NCBI RefSeq assembly: GCF_021653975.1
Contig: NZ_JAJKFK010000002.1
Coordinates: 558,001-622,000 of the forward strand
Reading direction: 5' to 3'
Source: Amycolatopsis sp. GM8
GTDB taxonomy: Bacteria > Actinomycetota > Actinomycetes > Mycobacteriales > Pseudonocardiaceae
Length of the DNA: 64,000 nt
The notes beneath the pieces are model-generated. The model searched no databases. It saw only the letters and a list, made by a program, of their open reading frames with translations, and was not told where the DNA came from. Shown here piece by piece: positions 1-8,333 of this stretch. The position numbers were made by a program, and so were the translations under genes. Positions within the stretch are counted from its first letter, which is position 1. Every line of letters starts with the position of its first letter.

Positions 1-1
1 C

Positions 2-538
2 ACCGTGGTGGCCGAGGTCGAAAAGGCGCTGCCGGGCTGCGGGTTCGCCGCCGAGCGGATCGGCAAGCGGGCGCTCGACCCGGAGCTCCACAACCTGGTG
101 ATCGAGGACGGCTACCAGAACCCGTGGGGCGACGGCGAAGGCGTGCGGGTGGCGCGGGGCGAGATCATCGGCCGTCCGGCGATGAAACTGCTGGTCAGCA
201 GGCCGGGGATGACGTCGGACGAGATGGCGGAGGCGGCCGGCGCGGTGCTGGACTCGGCGGTGGACATCACGTTCTCGGCGGGCTCGGGGCTGATCGAGAT
301 CTCCGCGCACGGGATCACCAAGGCGTCCGGGCTGGCGGAGGTCGCCGAGCGGCTCGACGTGCCGGCCGAGCGGGTCATCGCGTTCGGGGACATGCCCAAC
401 GACGTGGCGATGCTGCGGTGGGCCGGGCACGGGGTGGCGATGGCCAACGCGCACCCGGCCGTCCGCGCGGCGGCCGACGAGATCACCGGGCCGAACACCG
501 AAGACGGCGTGGCCCAGGTGCTCGAACGCTGGTTCTGA
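2..538 (+). CDS. HAD-superfamily (Cof-like) phosphatase, 5' end outside window
   Basis: This is the C-terminal 178 residues of a HAD hydrolase; the reading frame is open to the window edge, so the N-terminal nucleophile motif (DxDGT) lies outside. The visible part has the C-terminal half of the core domain, with motif IV as GDMPNDVAML followed by AGHGVAMANAHPAV, the usual signature of Cof-type sugar-phosphate or flavin phosphatases. A KASGL segment upstream supplies the motif III lysine region. The substrate cannot be predicted. It ends 7 bases before the convergent membrane protein. Family assignment is firm; the true start is unseen. Confidence 0.85.
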   Translation, partial: TVVAEVEKALPGCGFAAERIGKRALDPELHNLVIEDGYQNPWGDGEGVRVARGEIIGRPAMKLLVSRPGMTSDEMAEAAGAVLDSAVDITFSAGSGLIEISAHGITKASGLAEVAERLDVPAERVIAFGDMPNDVAMLRWAGHGVAMANAHPAVRAAADEITGPNTEDGVAQVLERWF

Positions 539-545
539 CCCGGGG

Positions 546-1832
546 TCAGGGGCAGGGGACGTAGGACAGCCGCGGGTCCTGGTCGAGGCGCTTGATCAGA
601 GCCGTCGCCTGGTCCTCTCGCGGGTACACGGTGACCCACTCGTGCGCGCCCTGGCGCAGGAACGTCGCGACGGCGTAGAGGCCGGCGTAGGCGGGATCGA
701 GGTCGCACTGCTGCCGGGCCGAATAGCCGAGGCCGGTGATCGTGAGCGCGGGTTCCTGCAGGCTCACGACGAACTCGTAGTCCTCGTCGTCGCGGTGCGG
801 GGTGACGACGGTCAGCCGCGTCCCCACGCCGTACGCGAGCGCGCCGCCGCCGCCGGTGCTGATGATCGAGCCGGGCGGCAGGCGGGTGGCGAGCCAGTCG
901 CTGATCTCCGCCGTCTCGGCCAGCCGCGACCGCCAGTCGAGCACGCCCGGCCGCTGGTAGGCGGCGAACGGAAAGCTCACCGCGCACAGCAGCAACGCCA
1001 CGACCGGCGCCCAGCGGCGAGTCGCCCGCGGGGTCGGCGACGGCTTGCGGTGCTGTTCGAGCAGGCGCCCTACGACGACCGCGGCGAGCGTCGCCCCGAG
1101 GAACGCGTACGCCGGGAACGACGCGTGCAGGGCGGGCCAGCCCGACAGCTTCTCGTAGTAGGTGGTGCGCCAGACCAGCCAGGGCACCACGAGCACCAAC
1201 GCGCCGAGCAGGTACCCGACCGGCGCCCACCAGGTCGACCGCCGCCGCGCGGCGCCGAGCACCAGCCACAGCACGGCCGCACCCGCGAGGATCAGACCAT
1301 CGGGCCGGGTCATCACGGCCAGCGCGGTGAGCACCCCGGCCGCGAGCGGATGCCGCGTCGTCAGCGCGTACCCGACCGCGAGCACCAGCAGCACGAACAG
1401 CGGCGTCTCGGTGCCCGCGCATTCGTACGCCGCCAGACCGCTGACCGCCGCGGTGAGCACCGCCGCGAGCCTGCTGAACCGGCCGGCCAGCAGCACGCAG
1501 CCCAGCGCGCACGCGGAGCTGAGTACGACGGCACCGGTGACGATGTCGGCCCCGAACAGCGCCTTCGGCAGCGTGACCAGGACCAGCCAGGCGAAGTTGG
1601 TGTAGCCCTCGACGTACTCGCCGATGTTGAACACCGCGCCGTGCCCGGCCGCGATGTTCGCCGCGTAGCGGAAGGTCAGGAACGCGCTGTCCGGGACGGT
1701 GCTGAAGATGAGCTGCTGCAGCAGGGCGAACGCGAGCGCCAGCAGGGGCACCCCGGTCCGCCCGAACCGTGGCCACGCACAGAGAACGACCGCCGCCAGC
1801 GCGAACCAGACGGCGACCGCGACGATCACCAT
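546..1832 (-). CDS. polytopic GT-C-type membrane protein, AftB-like (arabinofuranosyltransferase-like)
   Basis: A 428-residue integral membrane protein with about ten hydrophobic segments. Near the first extracytoplasmic loop it carries DSAFLTFRYAANIAAGHG (residues about 48-65) and EYVEGYTNF (about 72-80). This resembles the DDAFISFRY...ERVEGYTNF block of AftB and related GT-C enzymes, which use decaprenyl-phosphate-linked sugars outside the membrane. The usual second acidic residue of the DD pair is Ser here, so donor binding may differ. The ATG at 1830-1832 was chosen because upstream codons are low in hydrophobicity and overlap the divergent promoter. It is transcribed divergently from the next membrane protein. 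An arabinosyl- or mannosyltransferase role is inference. Confidence 0.75.
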   Translation of the reverse strand: MVIVAVAVWFALAAVVLCAWPRFGRTGVPLLALAFALLQQLIFSTVPDSAFLTFRYAANIAAGHGAVFNIGEYVEGYTNFAWLVLVTLPKALFGADIVTGAVVLSSACALGCVLLAGRFSRLAAVLTAAVSGLAAYECAGTETPLFVLLVLAVGYALTTRHPLAAGVLTALAVMTRPDGLILAGAAVLWLVLGAARRRSTWWAPVGYLLGALVLVVPWLVWRTTYYEKLSGWPALHASFPAYAFLGATLAAVVVGRLLEQHRKPSPTPRATRRWAPVVALLLCAVSFPFAAYQRPGVLDWRSRLAETAEISDWLATRLPPGSIISTGGGGALAYGVGTRLTVVTPHRDDEDYEFVVSLQEPALTITGLGYSARQQCDLDPAYAGLYAVATFLRQGAHEWVTVYPREDQATALIKRLDQDPRLSYVPCP

Positions 1833-1917
1833 TCTTTTCCCGGGCCCCCTCCGCCGCCTCCCTTGCAGAAAGTATCGTGCGTGCGCGGAAATCGTTTCTG
1901 GAATTCGGGGCGGGATT

Positions 1918-3768
1918 TTGCTGACCATCGCGGGGTACCTGCTGGTGATCTTCGGGCCGGGCGCCGTGATCGGCGCGCTCGCCGGTGCCCGTGGCTGGCT
2001 GCTGCCCGGGCTCGCGCCGTTGCTCACCTATTGCGTCGCGGGCCTCGCCGGGCCCTGGTACGCGACGATCGGGGTGCCGTTCAACTGGCCGAGTTTCCTG
2101 GTCGCGGTGGTCGTCTTCGCCGGTATCGCGTTCGTCGTGCGGCGCCCGGCCGAGCGCGAGCACCACTGGGACTGGCGCGGGCAGGTCGCGGTCGGCGCGT
2201 GCGTGGTGTTCGCGGCCGCCGTGGGCGCGCGCACGGTTCTGCGCGGAATGGGCGGGATCACCGCTATTCCCCAGGGATTCGATGCCGTTTACCACGCCAA
2301 CGGAATTCGGTACATCGCCGAAACGGGTGACGGCAGCCTCACCGGAATGGGCAAGCTGAATTGGTATCCGGAAGGCCTTTTCTACCCGAACAGCTATCAC
2401 CTCGTCGGCTCGCTTGCCGAACGGCTGACGGGCGCGCCGATTCCGGTCGTGCTCAACGCGAACACCTTGCTGCTGCCGGGTTTGCTGGCGTTGTCGCTGG
2501 TCGTGCTGGTGCGCCGGTGCCACGGGCGCGCGGTGCTCGCGGGCGCGGTCGCGCTGGTGTGCGTCGCGGCCGCCACCCTGCTGTACGACTCGCTCGGCGG
2601 GCCGCTGTTGCCGTTCCTGCTCGGCCTCGCGCTCACCCCGCTGGGCACCGTCGCGTTGCGCGAATACCTGCGGCGGCCCGCGCGTGACACCGGTTTCCTG
2701 CTGGCCGCGGCCGCGGTCGGCCTGCTGACGATCCACTCGTCGACGCTGTTCGGCGGGCTGCTGTTCTCCTTGCCGCTGCTGCTGAACCGGCAACTCGGCC
2801 GGAACCTGCTGCGCCTGCTGCCGATCGCGGCGGTGAGCCTCGTCGCGGCCTGGCTGCAGCTGTCCGGCGCGCTCGGCCTCGCCTCGGGCAGCCTGCCCTA
2901 CAACGGCTGGCCGACCGAGGCGACGACGAACAAGGCCGTCGGCATCCTGCTCACGTTCCAGCGCGACGAACCACATGCGCAACTGTGGCTTTCGGCCGCG
3001 CTCCTGATCGGGCTGATCACCTGGCGCAGGCTCGGCGAGCTGCGCTGGGTCGCCGAGTCGGCCCTGCTGCTCGGCTTGTTCGCGGTCGCCGTGCTGTCGT
3101 CCGGAAACCCGCTGGTGAAAGCGCTTTCGCGGCCGTGGTGGGATGACCCGACCCGGCTGGTCGCGATGGCCACGATCCCCCTGTGCGTGCTCGCCGGGCA
3201 CGGGCTCGCCGAGGTGCAGCGCGTCATCCGGGACCGGTTCGAAACGCGCTGGTTCGCGCTCGCGACGGCGGTGCTCGTGCTGGCCGGGTTCTTCGTGGTC
3301 AGCAACCAGCTCTACACGTCGGCGAACGCCGCCGTGGTCCAGCCCGGATACGGTCCGCACGGCGGCATCGCGGAGGACGACCTGCCGGTGAGCCACGACG
3401 AGGAGCAGGCGATGCTGGCTCTCGGCCGGCTCGCGAAACCCGGTGACTGGGCGATGAACGACCGCGCCGACGGGTCGGTCTGGACCTACGCCCTCACCGG
3501 TGTCCGCACGGTGGCCGCGCATTTCGACCGCGCGCTGCCGACGCCGGAGTACACGCTGCTGGCCGCGCATTTCCGCGAGTACGACACGAACCCGCTGGTC
3601 CGCGAAACGGTGGCACGGCTGAACATCCGCTGGGTCGTACTCGGCCACGGCGGCTTCCCGACCGGGCCGCATCCGCCGGGCCTGCTCAACCTGGGCGGGC
3701 TGCCGTTTCTGCGAGTGGCTTATCAGAACGCCAACGCCACCGTGTACCAGCTGCTGCCAGCGCGGTGA
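1918..3768 (+). CDS. large polytopic membrane protein (DUF6541-like)
   Basis: About 616 residues with more than ten transmembrane segments and a soluble C-terminal part. It resembles the actinobacterial DUF6541 membrane proteins, thought to have a GT-C-like fold; no enzyme activity is established. The C-terminal region holds conserved-looking MNDRADGSVWTYALTG and WVVLGHGG segments. No ATG is well placed: the open frame runs back to 1699, but the hydrophobic N-terminus begins at TTG 1918, preceded by a GGGGCGGG stretch, so this start is a best guess. Its last 83 bases overlap the convergent flippase-like gene. Its partner across the divergent promoter is the AftB-like protein, which suggests joint envelope glycan assembly. 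Confidence 0.7.
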   Translation: MLTIAGYLLVIFGPGAVIGALAGARGWLLPGLAPLLTYCVAGLAGPWYATIGVPFNWPSFLVAVVVFAGIAFVVRRPAEREHHWDWRGQVAVGACVVFAAAVGARTVLRGMGGITAIPQGFDAVYHANGIRYIAETGDGSLTGMGKLNWYPEGLFYPNSYHLVGSLAERLTGAPIPVVLNANTLLLPGLLALSLVVLVRRCHGRAVLAGAVALVCVAAATLLYDSLGGPLLPFLLGLALTPLGTVALREYLRRPARDTGFLLAAAAVGLLTIHSSTLFGGLLFSLPLLLNRQLGRNLLRLLPIAAVSLVAAWLQLSGALGLASGSLPYNGWPTEATTNKAVGILLTFQRDEPHAQLWLSAALLIGLITWRRLGELRWVAESALLLGLFAVAVLSSGNPLVKALSRPWWDDPTRLVAMATIPLCVLAGHGLAEVQRVIRDRFETRWFALATAVLVLAGFFVVSNQLYTSANAAVVQPGYGPHGGIAEDDLPVSHDEEQAMLALGRLAKPGDWAMNDRADGSVWTYALTGVRTVAAHFDRALPTPEYTLLAAHFREYDTNPLVRETVARLNIRWVVLGHGGFPTGPHPPGLLNLGGLPFLRVAYQNANATVYQLLPAR

Positions 3769-4585
3769 GCAGATCGGCGACGGTGAACATCACCCGGGAC
3801 GCCAGCGCGAACGCCAGCGCCTTACCGGCCGAGATCCCGCTTGTGGTGAGCACGGCGACCAGCACGGCCTCGCGTACGCCGGCGCCGCTGGGCAGCAGGA
3901 ACGCAACCGATCCCGCTGTCATCGCGAGCGCCATCGCGCCGATGCAGGTCAGCAGGTCCGCCCGGCCGCCGGTGAGCAGCCACAGGTGCACGCCCTGCAG
4001 GGACCACGCCAGCAGCGAGGCCCCGAACGCCGCCCCGACGCGGAAAGCGGTGAAGTTCCGTTCCAGGGGCGGGCGCCGCGACAGTTTCAGCGCGCGCGAC
4101 GTGATCCAGGTCAGCACCCTCGGATGCAGCACCGCGATGACCGGCACCGTGGCCAGCAGCCACCAGCGCGGCCCGGCGAGCACCGCCAGCTGCAGTGCCG
4201 CGATGAGCCCGATGCCGAACTGCACGAAGGATCCGGTGAACACCCGCGCCCGGGACAGCCCGGCCTTGCGGCCCAGCTCCGCCTGCAGCAGGTAGGCCCA
4301 CACCGAGCCGGGCACGTACTTGCCGAGCGCGCCGACGAGGTTGATCCGCGCGCTGTGCCGGAAACTGACCGGCGGGCCGAGGCCGTCGACCAGGGCGTGC
4401 CAGCCGTAGGTGGACATCGCGATGCTCGCGATCAGCGCGACCAGGCTCAGCCCGGAGGACTCCCACGGGATGCCGGCGAGGGTGCGCCAGAACTCCGACC
4501 AGTTGGCCGTGAGCGCGCGCACCGCGAAGCCGACGACCAGTACGACTGCGACCCAGCGCGCGATGTCGAGAATCCTGGCTTTCAT
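3686..4585 (-). CDS. UPF0104 / lysylphosphatidylglycerol-synthase-TM family (AglD-like flippase domain) protein
   Basis: A 299-residue integral membrane protein with about eight helices. It has the family hallmarks of the UPF0104/AglD transmembrane domain: an N-terminal KARILDIARW leader, a WHALVDGLG segment, LGKYVPGSVWAYLLQAELG (about residues 85-103) and a C-terminal LLPSGAGVREAVLV. The LGKYxPGxxW plus PxGxGxRE pair is typical of proteins linked to lipid-linked glycan translocation. The ATG at 4583-4585 starts 5 bases after the luxC-like stop, so it is the last gene of the acyl-transfer operon. Its 3' end overlaps the convergent DUF6541 gene by 83 bases. Export of the locus product is inferred. 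Confidence 0.82.
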   Translation of the reverse strand: MKARILDIARWVAVVLVVGFAVRALTANWSEFWRTLAGIPWESSGLSLVALIASIAMSTYGWHALVDGLGPPVSFRHSARINLVGALGKYVPGSVWAYLLQAELGRKAGLSRARVFTGSFVQFGIGLIAALQLAVLAGPRWWLLATVPVIAVLHPRVLTWITSRALKLSRRPPLERNFTAFRVGAAFGASLLAWSLQGVHLWLLTGGRADLLTCIGAMALAMTAGSVAFLLPSGAGVREAVLVAVLTTSGISAGKALAFALASRVMFTVADLLTALAAAGTRWRWRSDKPLAETAARPG

Positions 4586-4590
4586 GGGCC

Positions 4591-5700
4591 TCAGACTGTG
4601 ACGGTGATCAGTTTCGTGAACTCGGTAAGCAGATGGTAGCCGTCCCAAACTGGGAAGAACCTGAGCGCCGATCCAAACGGGACGACCCGGTCCACCCCGG
4701 ACCGCTTCGCGAAATCGATCAGTTCCGCCTGCTCGAAGCCGAAATGTGTGACTGTCTGGTCCTTTCGCCGCACCTTCGGCACGAGTTCGGCGAGCGACGA
4801 GACCCGGGAATGTGTGAAAACCCCCACACCAAGCCATTCCCGCAGCACATCCGTCGATTCGAGACTGGTCACCGCGTCGCTGTCGAACGAGATCCGGGCG
4901 ACCCGGCCGTCCGCCGCGGCGCCGTAGGTCGAGACGCGGTTCTGCACGGCCATCGCGGGTTCGGTGACATGCCCTTTCTCTTGCGTGACGGCGACCAGCA
5001 ATGCCCGGAACTCCGCGGAAACATCCTGGTCACCGACCCAGAACACGCCTCGCGGCGAGGAACACGCGGCCTGGTCGAACCAGTACGCGTCAGTGAAGAA
5101 CGCTTCGACCGCCGACCGCCGTTCCCGCGCGGAAGCGCGCTGCCAAGCGGTAACGGAAATGATCGCGAACGAAGAACGGTCGGGAAACGTCAGGTCACGA
5201 GCATGTGGCTGGAGAGGGAATTTTCGTAGTGCTCGCACGGAATCATCGCCACCCCACAGCACGCGCAGATCGGCGGCGGCCGAAAGCTCGGCGGTCAACT
5301 CGTCGTCGCGGTCGTAGGTGATCATTCGCTGCGTCCGCGTGATCACGGGTTCGTCCAGCTCTTGCCAGACGTCCAGGATCGCCCGCGCGGCCGCGCCCGC
5401 GCGCGGGGAAATGCGCACGACATTGATGTTCCCGGCCAGCGCGGACAGCGCCCACGAATACACGAACACGGTGTCCACATTGGCCGGCGGCACATGGAAC
5501 ACCACGCCGCGCGGCTGCCGCAGGCCGTCCAAACGCGACAGTTCCCGCTCGATTTCCGCGCGTCGCAAGAAGAATCCCAGCGACGCCAGCTCCGGAAATC
5601 GGCGCCCGAGTGTGAGCAGCCGCCGCCCGAAACGGTCCAGGAACGCCACGACCCGCTCGTCACCCACGTCCAGCCGCGGGGCGCCGAGGTCGAGGTTCAT
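4591..5700 (-). CDS. LuxC-family acyl-CoA/acyl-protein reductase
   Basis: A 369-residue protein of the LuxC family, the NADPH-dependent reductase that converts an acyl thioester to a fatty aldehyde. The acyl-accepting cysteine lies in FDQAACSSPRGVFWVG (Cys about 213), matching the CSSP motif of bioluminescence LuxC. The nucleotide-binding part is around GVVFHVPPANVDTVFVYSW (66-84), as in the aldehyde-dehydrogenase fold. The ATG overlaps the stop of the luxE-like gene by 4 bases (ATGA), so the two are translationally coupled as in lux operons. No luciferase genes occur in the window, so a role in light emission is unlikely. Aldehyde formation for a glycolipid or amine is inferred. Confidence 0.9.
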   Translation of the reverse strand: MNLDLGAPRLDVGDERVVAFLDRFGRRLLTLGRRFPELASLGFFLRRAEIERELSRLDGLRQPRGVVFHVPPANVDTVFVYSWALSALAGNINVVRISPRAGAAARAILDVWQELDEPVITRTQRMITYDRDDELTAELSAAADLRVLWGGDDSVRALRKFPLQPHARDLTFPDRSSFAIISVTAWQRASARERRSAVEAFFTDAYWFDQAACSSPRGVFWVGDQDVSAEFRALLVAVTQEKGHVTEPAMAVQNRVSTYGAAADGRVARISFDSDAVTSLESTDVLREWLGVGVFTHSRVSSLAELVPKVRRKDQTVTHFGFEQAELIDFAKRSGVDRVVPFGSALRFFPVWDGYHLLTEFTKLITVTV

Positions 5701-6686
5701 GCCGCGACGGTATCCGAACAGCCGCGGACCTCGGCTTTCGGCAGCCGGCCCAATACGGTGAACCGCTTCCCGGGCCAGTCGCCGTCGTCGATGCCGTGGC
5801 ACACACCGAGATCCTCGGTCAGCAGGACATGCCCGGGATACGACCGCGGCAGCGTGCTGACCACCTCGATCACCCCCGGGACGCCGACGGGCTGTTCGGC
5901 CCAGGTGCGCGGATCCCGGATCACCACGTCCGCGAAGTCCGGGCAGTACAGGCCGTCGCCGGACGGACCTTCGACGAACACGGTGCCGATCTGCTCGACC
6001 ATCCCGTAGTAGTTGTGGATCCGCCGCAGCCCGGTGTCCTCGGCGAAGCGCCGCCGGAACTCCGCGTTGTCGACGGCCCGGTCGGCGAGCTTCTTCCAGC
6101 CGCCGGAGTGGATCAGGATACCGTTCGACAGGTCCAGCCCGTGCTCGCGCGCGAGCACGTACAGGTACTGCCAGACCAGGAAGGTGAACCCGAAGACCAG
6201 GAACGGTTCGCCACCGTGCGTGTCCAGAAACCGTTGCAGCGCGGCAAGATCGGGCTGCTCGGACTCGTCGAGCAGATACACGTGCTTGCGTCCGAAGTTC
6301 GCCATCCCCAGCACGCCGGCACCGCGCGCGGACGACGAGCGCACGATGCTCTTCCGGTCCACCACGAGCATCGGCAGCCGCGACGGCCCGAGCACCCGCT
6401 GCAACGTCGCCGAGAGCTGCCTCGTCTGCGCCGCCGCGGCCGCCTTGTCGAGAAAGATCCTCGACGGCGCGCCGGTGGTGCCCGAAGACGTCAGCACCCG
6501 GAACACCTCGCTGTCCGGGATACTCTTCAACTCGTGCGTCTTGAACAGCCGCACAGGCAGCCAGGGCAGGTCCGCCACCTCGGCGAACGTGTCGCCCGCG
6601 CCGAGCGCGGCCAGGATCCGGTCGTACTCGGCGCACCGCTCGCGGTGATACGCGGTCAGCTCGGCGAGTTCCGGCACCAGGCTCAT
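5697..6686 (-). CDS. LuxE-family acyl-protein synthetase
   Basis: A 329-residue member of the LuxE/PaaK adenylate-forming family. LuxE activates a fatty acid as acyl-AMP, takes it onto its own cysteine and passes it to LuxC. Visible features are the ATP-binding loop TSSGTTGAPS (66-75), HSGGWKKL and the near-C-terminal GRLPKAEVRGCSDTVAA. Cys 323 in RGCSDT corresponds to the acyl-carrying cysteine of LuxE. The gene is coupled to both neighbours by 4-base overlaps (with the AMP ligase upstream and luxC-like downstream). Conservation of both cysteines suggests an active LuxE-LuxC pair. Confidence 0.9.
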   Translation of the reverse strand: MSLVPELAELTAYHRERCAEYDRILAALGAGDTFAEVADLPWLPVRLFKTHELKSIPDSEVFRVLTSSGTTGAPSRIFLDKAAAAAQTRQLSATLQRVLGPSRLPMLVVDRKSIVRSSSARGAGVLGMANFGRKHVYLLDESEQPDLAALQRFLDTHGGEPFLVFGFTFLVWQYLYVLAREHGLDLSNGILIHSGGWKKLADRAVDNAEFRRRFAEDTGLRRIHNYYGMVEQIGTVFVEGPSGDGLYCPDFADVVIRDPRTWAEQPVGVPGVIEVVSTLPRSYPGHVLLTEDLGVCHGIDDGDWPGKRFTVLGRLPKAEVRGCSDTVAA

Positions 6687-8083
6687 ATCAGCTCCGTCAG
6701 CGCCTGATAGTCGATCTTCCCGCTGGCCAGCAGCGGCACCACGTCGATCGACCGGACGTCGAAACCCGAGGCGTGCAGGTGCAGCCGTTCACCGAGCGCT
6801 CGCGAGGCCTGCTTGCAGACGTCCGCGGCGACGCCCTCGGCGAACAGCACGACCTTGTCGTCGGCAGGGACCGCGGCGACGATCTCGATGCCCAGTTCGG
6901 TCGTGCGGGCCGCCTGCTCCAGGTCGTCGAGGTTGAGCCGGTTGCCGAACACCTTGCCGATGCGCTTGAGCCGGCCGGTGACGAACAGGAACCCGTCCTC
7001 GTCGAGATAGCCGAGGTCCCCGGTCGGCAGCACCCCGCCGAGTTCGTCGTCGAGCGCGAGCCCGGCCGCGTCCTCGGCGTAGCCCATCATCACGTTGGGG
7101 CCGCGGTAGACGACCTCGCCGGTGATCTTCGGATGCGTGGTCTCGGTGCCGTCGCCCAGCTGGATGCCGAACTGCCCGCCGGGGATCGCGGGTCCGACGG
7201 AATCCGGTTTGTGCGCCAGCATTTCCGCCGGCATCGTCGCCATCCGCGGCGACGCCTCGGTCTGCCCGTACATCACGTACAACCCGCCGCCCGCGGCCCG
7301 CATCCGCGCGTCGAACTCCGTGACCAGCTCGGGCCGCAGCCGCCCGCCCGCCTGCGTGAGCGTGCGCAGCCGCGGGTAGCGCGACGGGTCGAAATCCAGG
7401 CGCCGCAACATCTCGTAGTGGTACGGCACCGCGGCGATGGACGTGCAGCCCGTGTCGGACACCGCGTCCCAGAACGGGCGGCCGAGGATGCCGGACGGTT
7501 CGATCGCGATCGCCGCGCCGCGCGCGAGATGCGAGTTCAGCACCGACATCCCGTAGCTGTAGTGCGGCGGCAGGCTCGTCGGCGCCACGTCGTCCGGTCC
7601 GAGGCCGAGGACCTCCGCGATCGCGTGCGCGTTGGCCAGGATCGCGTGCCGGGACAGCCGGGCGAAGTGCGGGGCGCCGGTCGAACCACTCGTGGCCAGC
7701 AGGACCGCGAGGTCGGGATGCGGCGCCACCCCGTCCGGCGACGTACGCACCCAGTTCCCGTCGTCGTCGGCGCGGTAGCCGGGCGGCGGCAAGGCGTCCG
7801 GCGCGGCGAGCACCGCGCCGGGCCGGAACCGGGCGATCAGCTTGCCCAGCGACTCGGCGCTCAGCGCGGGGTCGATGAGCGCGACCGCGCGGGCCGCTTC
7901 GAACGCGCCGAGATACCGCAGCACGCCGGGCAGATCGATCGGCACGCGCGCGAACAGCACGCCTTCCGGCAACGCGGAAAACGCCTCGGCGGCCCGGGCC
8001 ACCTCGCCCACCAGCTCGTCGTGCCCGAGCGTGCGGCCGGAGGCCACGTCGACGAGCCGGGCGCCGTCACCGATGAGCGTCAC
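6683..8083 (-). CDS. AMP-forming acyl-CoA/acyl-ACP ligase
   Basis: A 466-residue ANL-superfamily enzyme that would activate a carboxylic acid with ATP and load it on CoA or a carrier protein. The P-loop is LLATSGSTGAPHFARLS (129-145), where the usual Lys after Pro is His. Later motifs are VMYGQTEASPR, PTGDLGYLDEDG, FVTGRLKRIGKVFGNRLNLDD and the C-terminal catalytic Lys in SGKIDY (Lys 456). At 466 residues it is short for the family. It lies 13 bases after the acyl carrier protein gene and overlaps luxE-like by 4 bases, which suggests it loads that carrier protein (inference). The native acid is unknown. Confidence 0.88.
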   Translation of the reverse strand: MTLIGDGARLVDVASGRTLGHDELVGEVARAAEAFSALPEGVLFARVPIDLPGVLRYLGAFEAARAVALIDPALSAESLGKLIARFRPGAVLAAPDALPPPGYRADDDGNWVRTSPDGVAPHPDLAVLLATSGSTGAPHFARLSRHAILANAHAIAEVLGLGPDDVAPTSLPPHYSYGMSVLNSHLARGAAIAIEPSGILGRPFWDAVSDTGCTSIAAVPYHYEMLRRLDFDPSRYPRLRTLTQAGGRLRPELVTEFDARMRAAGGGLYVMYGQTEASPRMATMPAEMLAHKPDSVGPAIPGGQFGIQLGDGTETTHPKITGEVVYRGPNVMMGYAEDAAGLALDDELGGVLPTGDLGYLDEDGFLFVTGRLKRIGKVFGNRLNLDDLEQAARTTELGIEIVAAVPADDKVVLFAEGVAADVCKQASRALGERLHLHASGFDVRSIDVVPLLASGKIDYQALTELI

Positions 8084-8096
8084 TCCGATCGCCTCC

Positions 8097-8330
8097 TCAA
8101 CCGCGCAGCTGCCGCACCAGGTCCAGCGCCACCTTGAAGCTCGAGAGATCGAGCACCTGGTCGGTGTCCAGCTGGACGTCGAACTCGTCCTCGATGGCGG
8201 CGACGAGCGTCATGTGCCCGACCGAGTCCCACTCCTCGATGCCGCGGTACTCGAGCGTCTCGACGTCCGCGTCCTCGCCGAGGTCCAGCGCCGCCACGAA
8301 CACGGCCCGCAGGCGCTGTTCGATCTCCAC
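8097..8330 (-). CDS. acyl carrier protein
   Basis: A 77-residue acidic four-helix carrier protein. The phosphopantetheine attachment serine is Ser 36 in EEWDSVGHM, followed by AAIEDEFDVQLDTDQ, the usual helix II/III sequence of free-standing ACPs. It differs from the housekeeping DSLD-type ACP and is embedded between an LpxA-like acyltransferase (3 bases upstream) and an AMP-forming ligase (13 bases downstream). It is most likely a dedicated carrier delivering an acyl group to the acyltransferase or to the LuxE/LuxC pair. Confidence 0.9.
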   Translation of the reverse strand: MEIEQRLRAVFVAALDLGEDADVETLEYRGIEEWDSVGHMTLVAAIEDEFDVQLDTDQVLDLSSFKVALDLVRQLRG

Positions 8331-8333
8331 GTT

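Noticed and set aside
112-3672. A very long open frame (1186 codons) on the minus strand
   Set aside because: It is antisense and frame-shifted relative to two well-supported membrane proteins and has the Arg/Gly/Ala-rich composition of high-GC shadow frames.
4591-6686. Bioluminescence operon
   Set aside because: LuxC and LuxE homologues are present but no luxA, luxB or luxD lies near, and the context is sugar and lipid metabolism.
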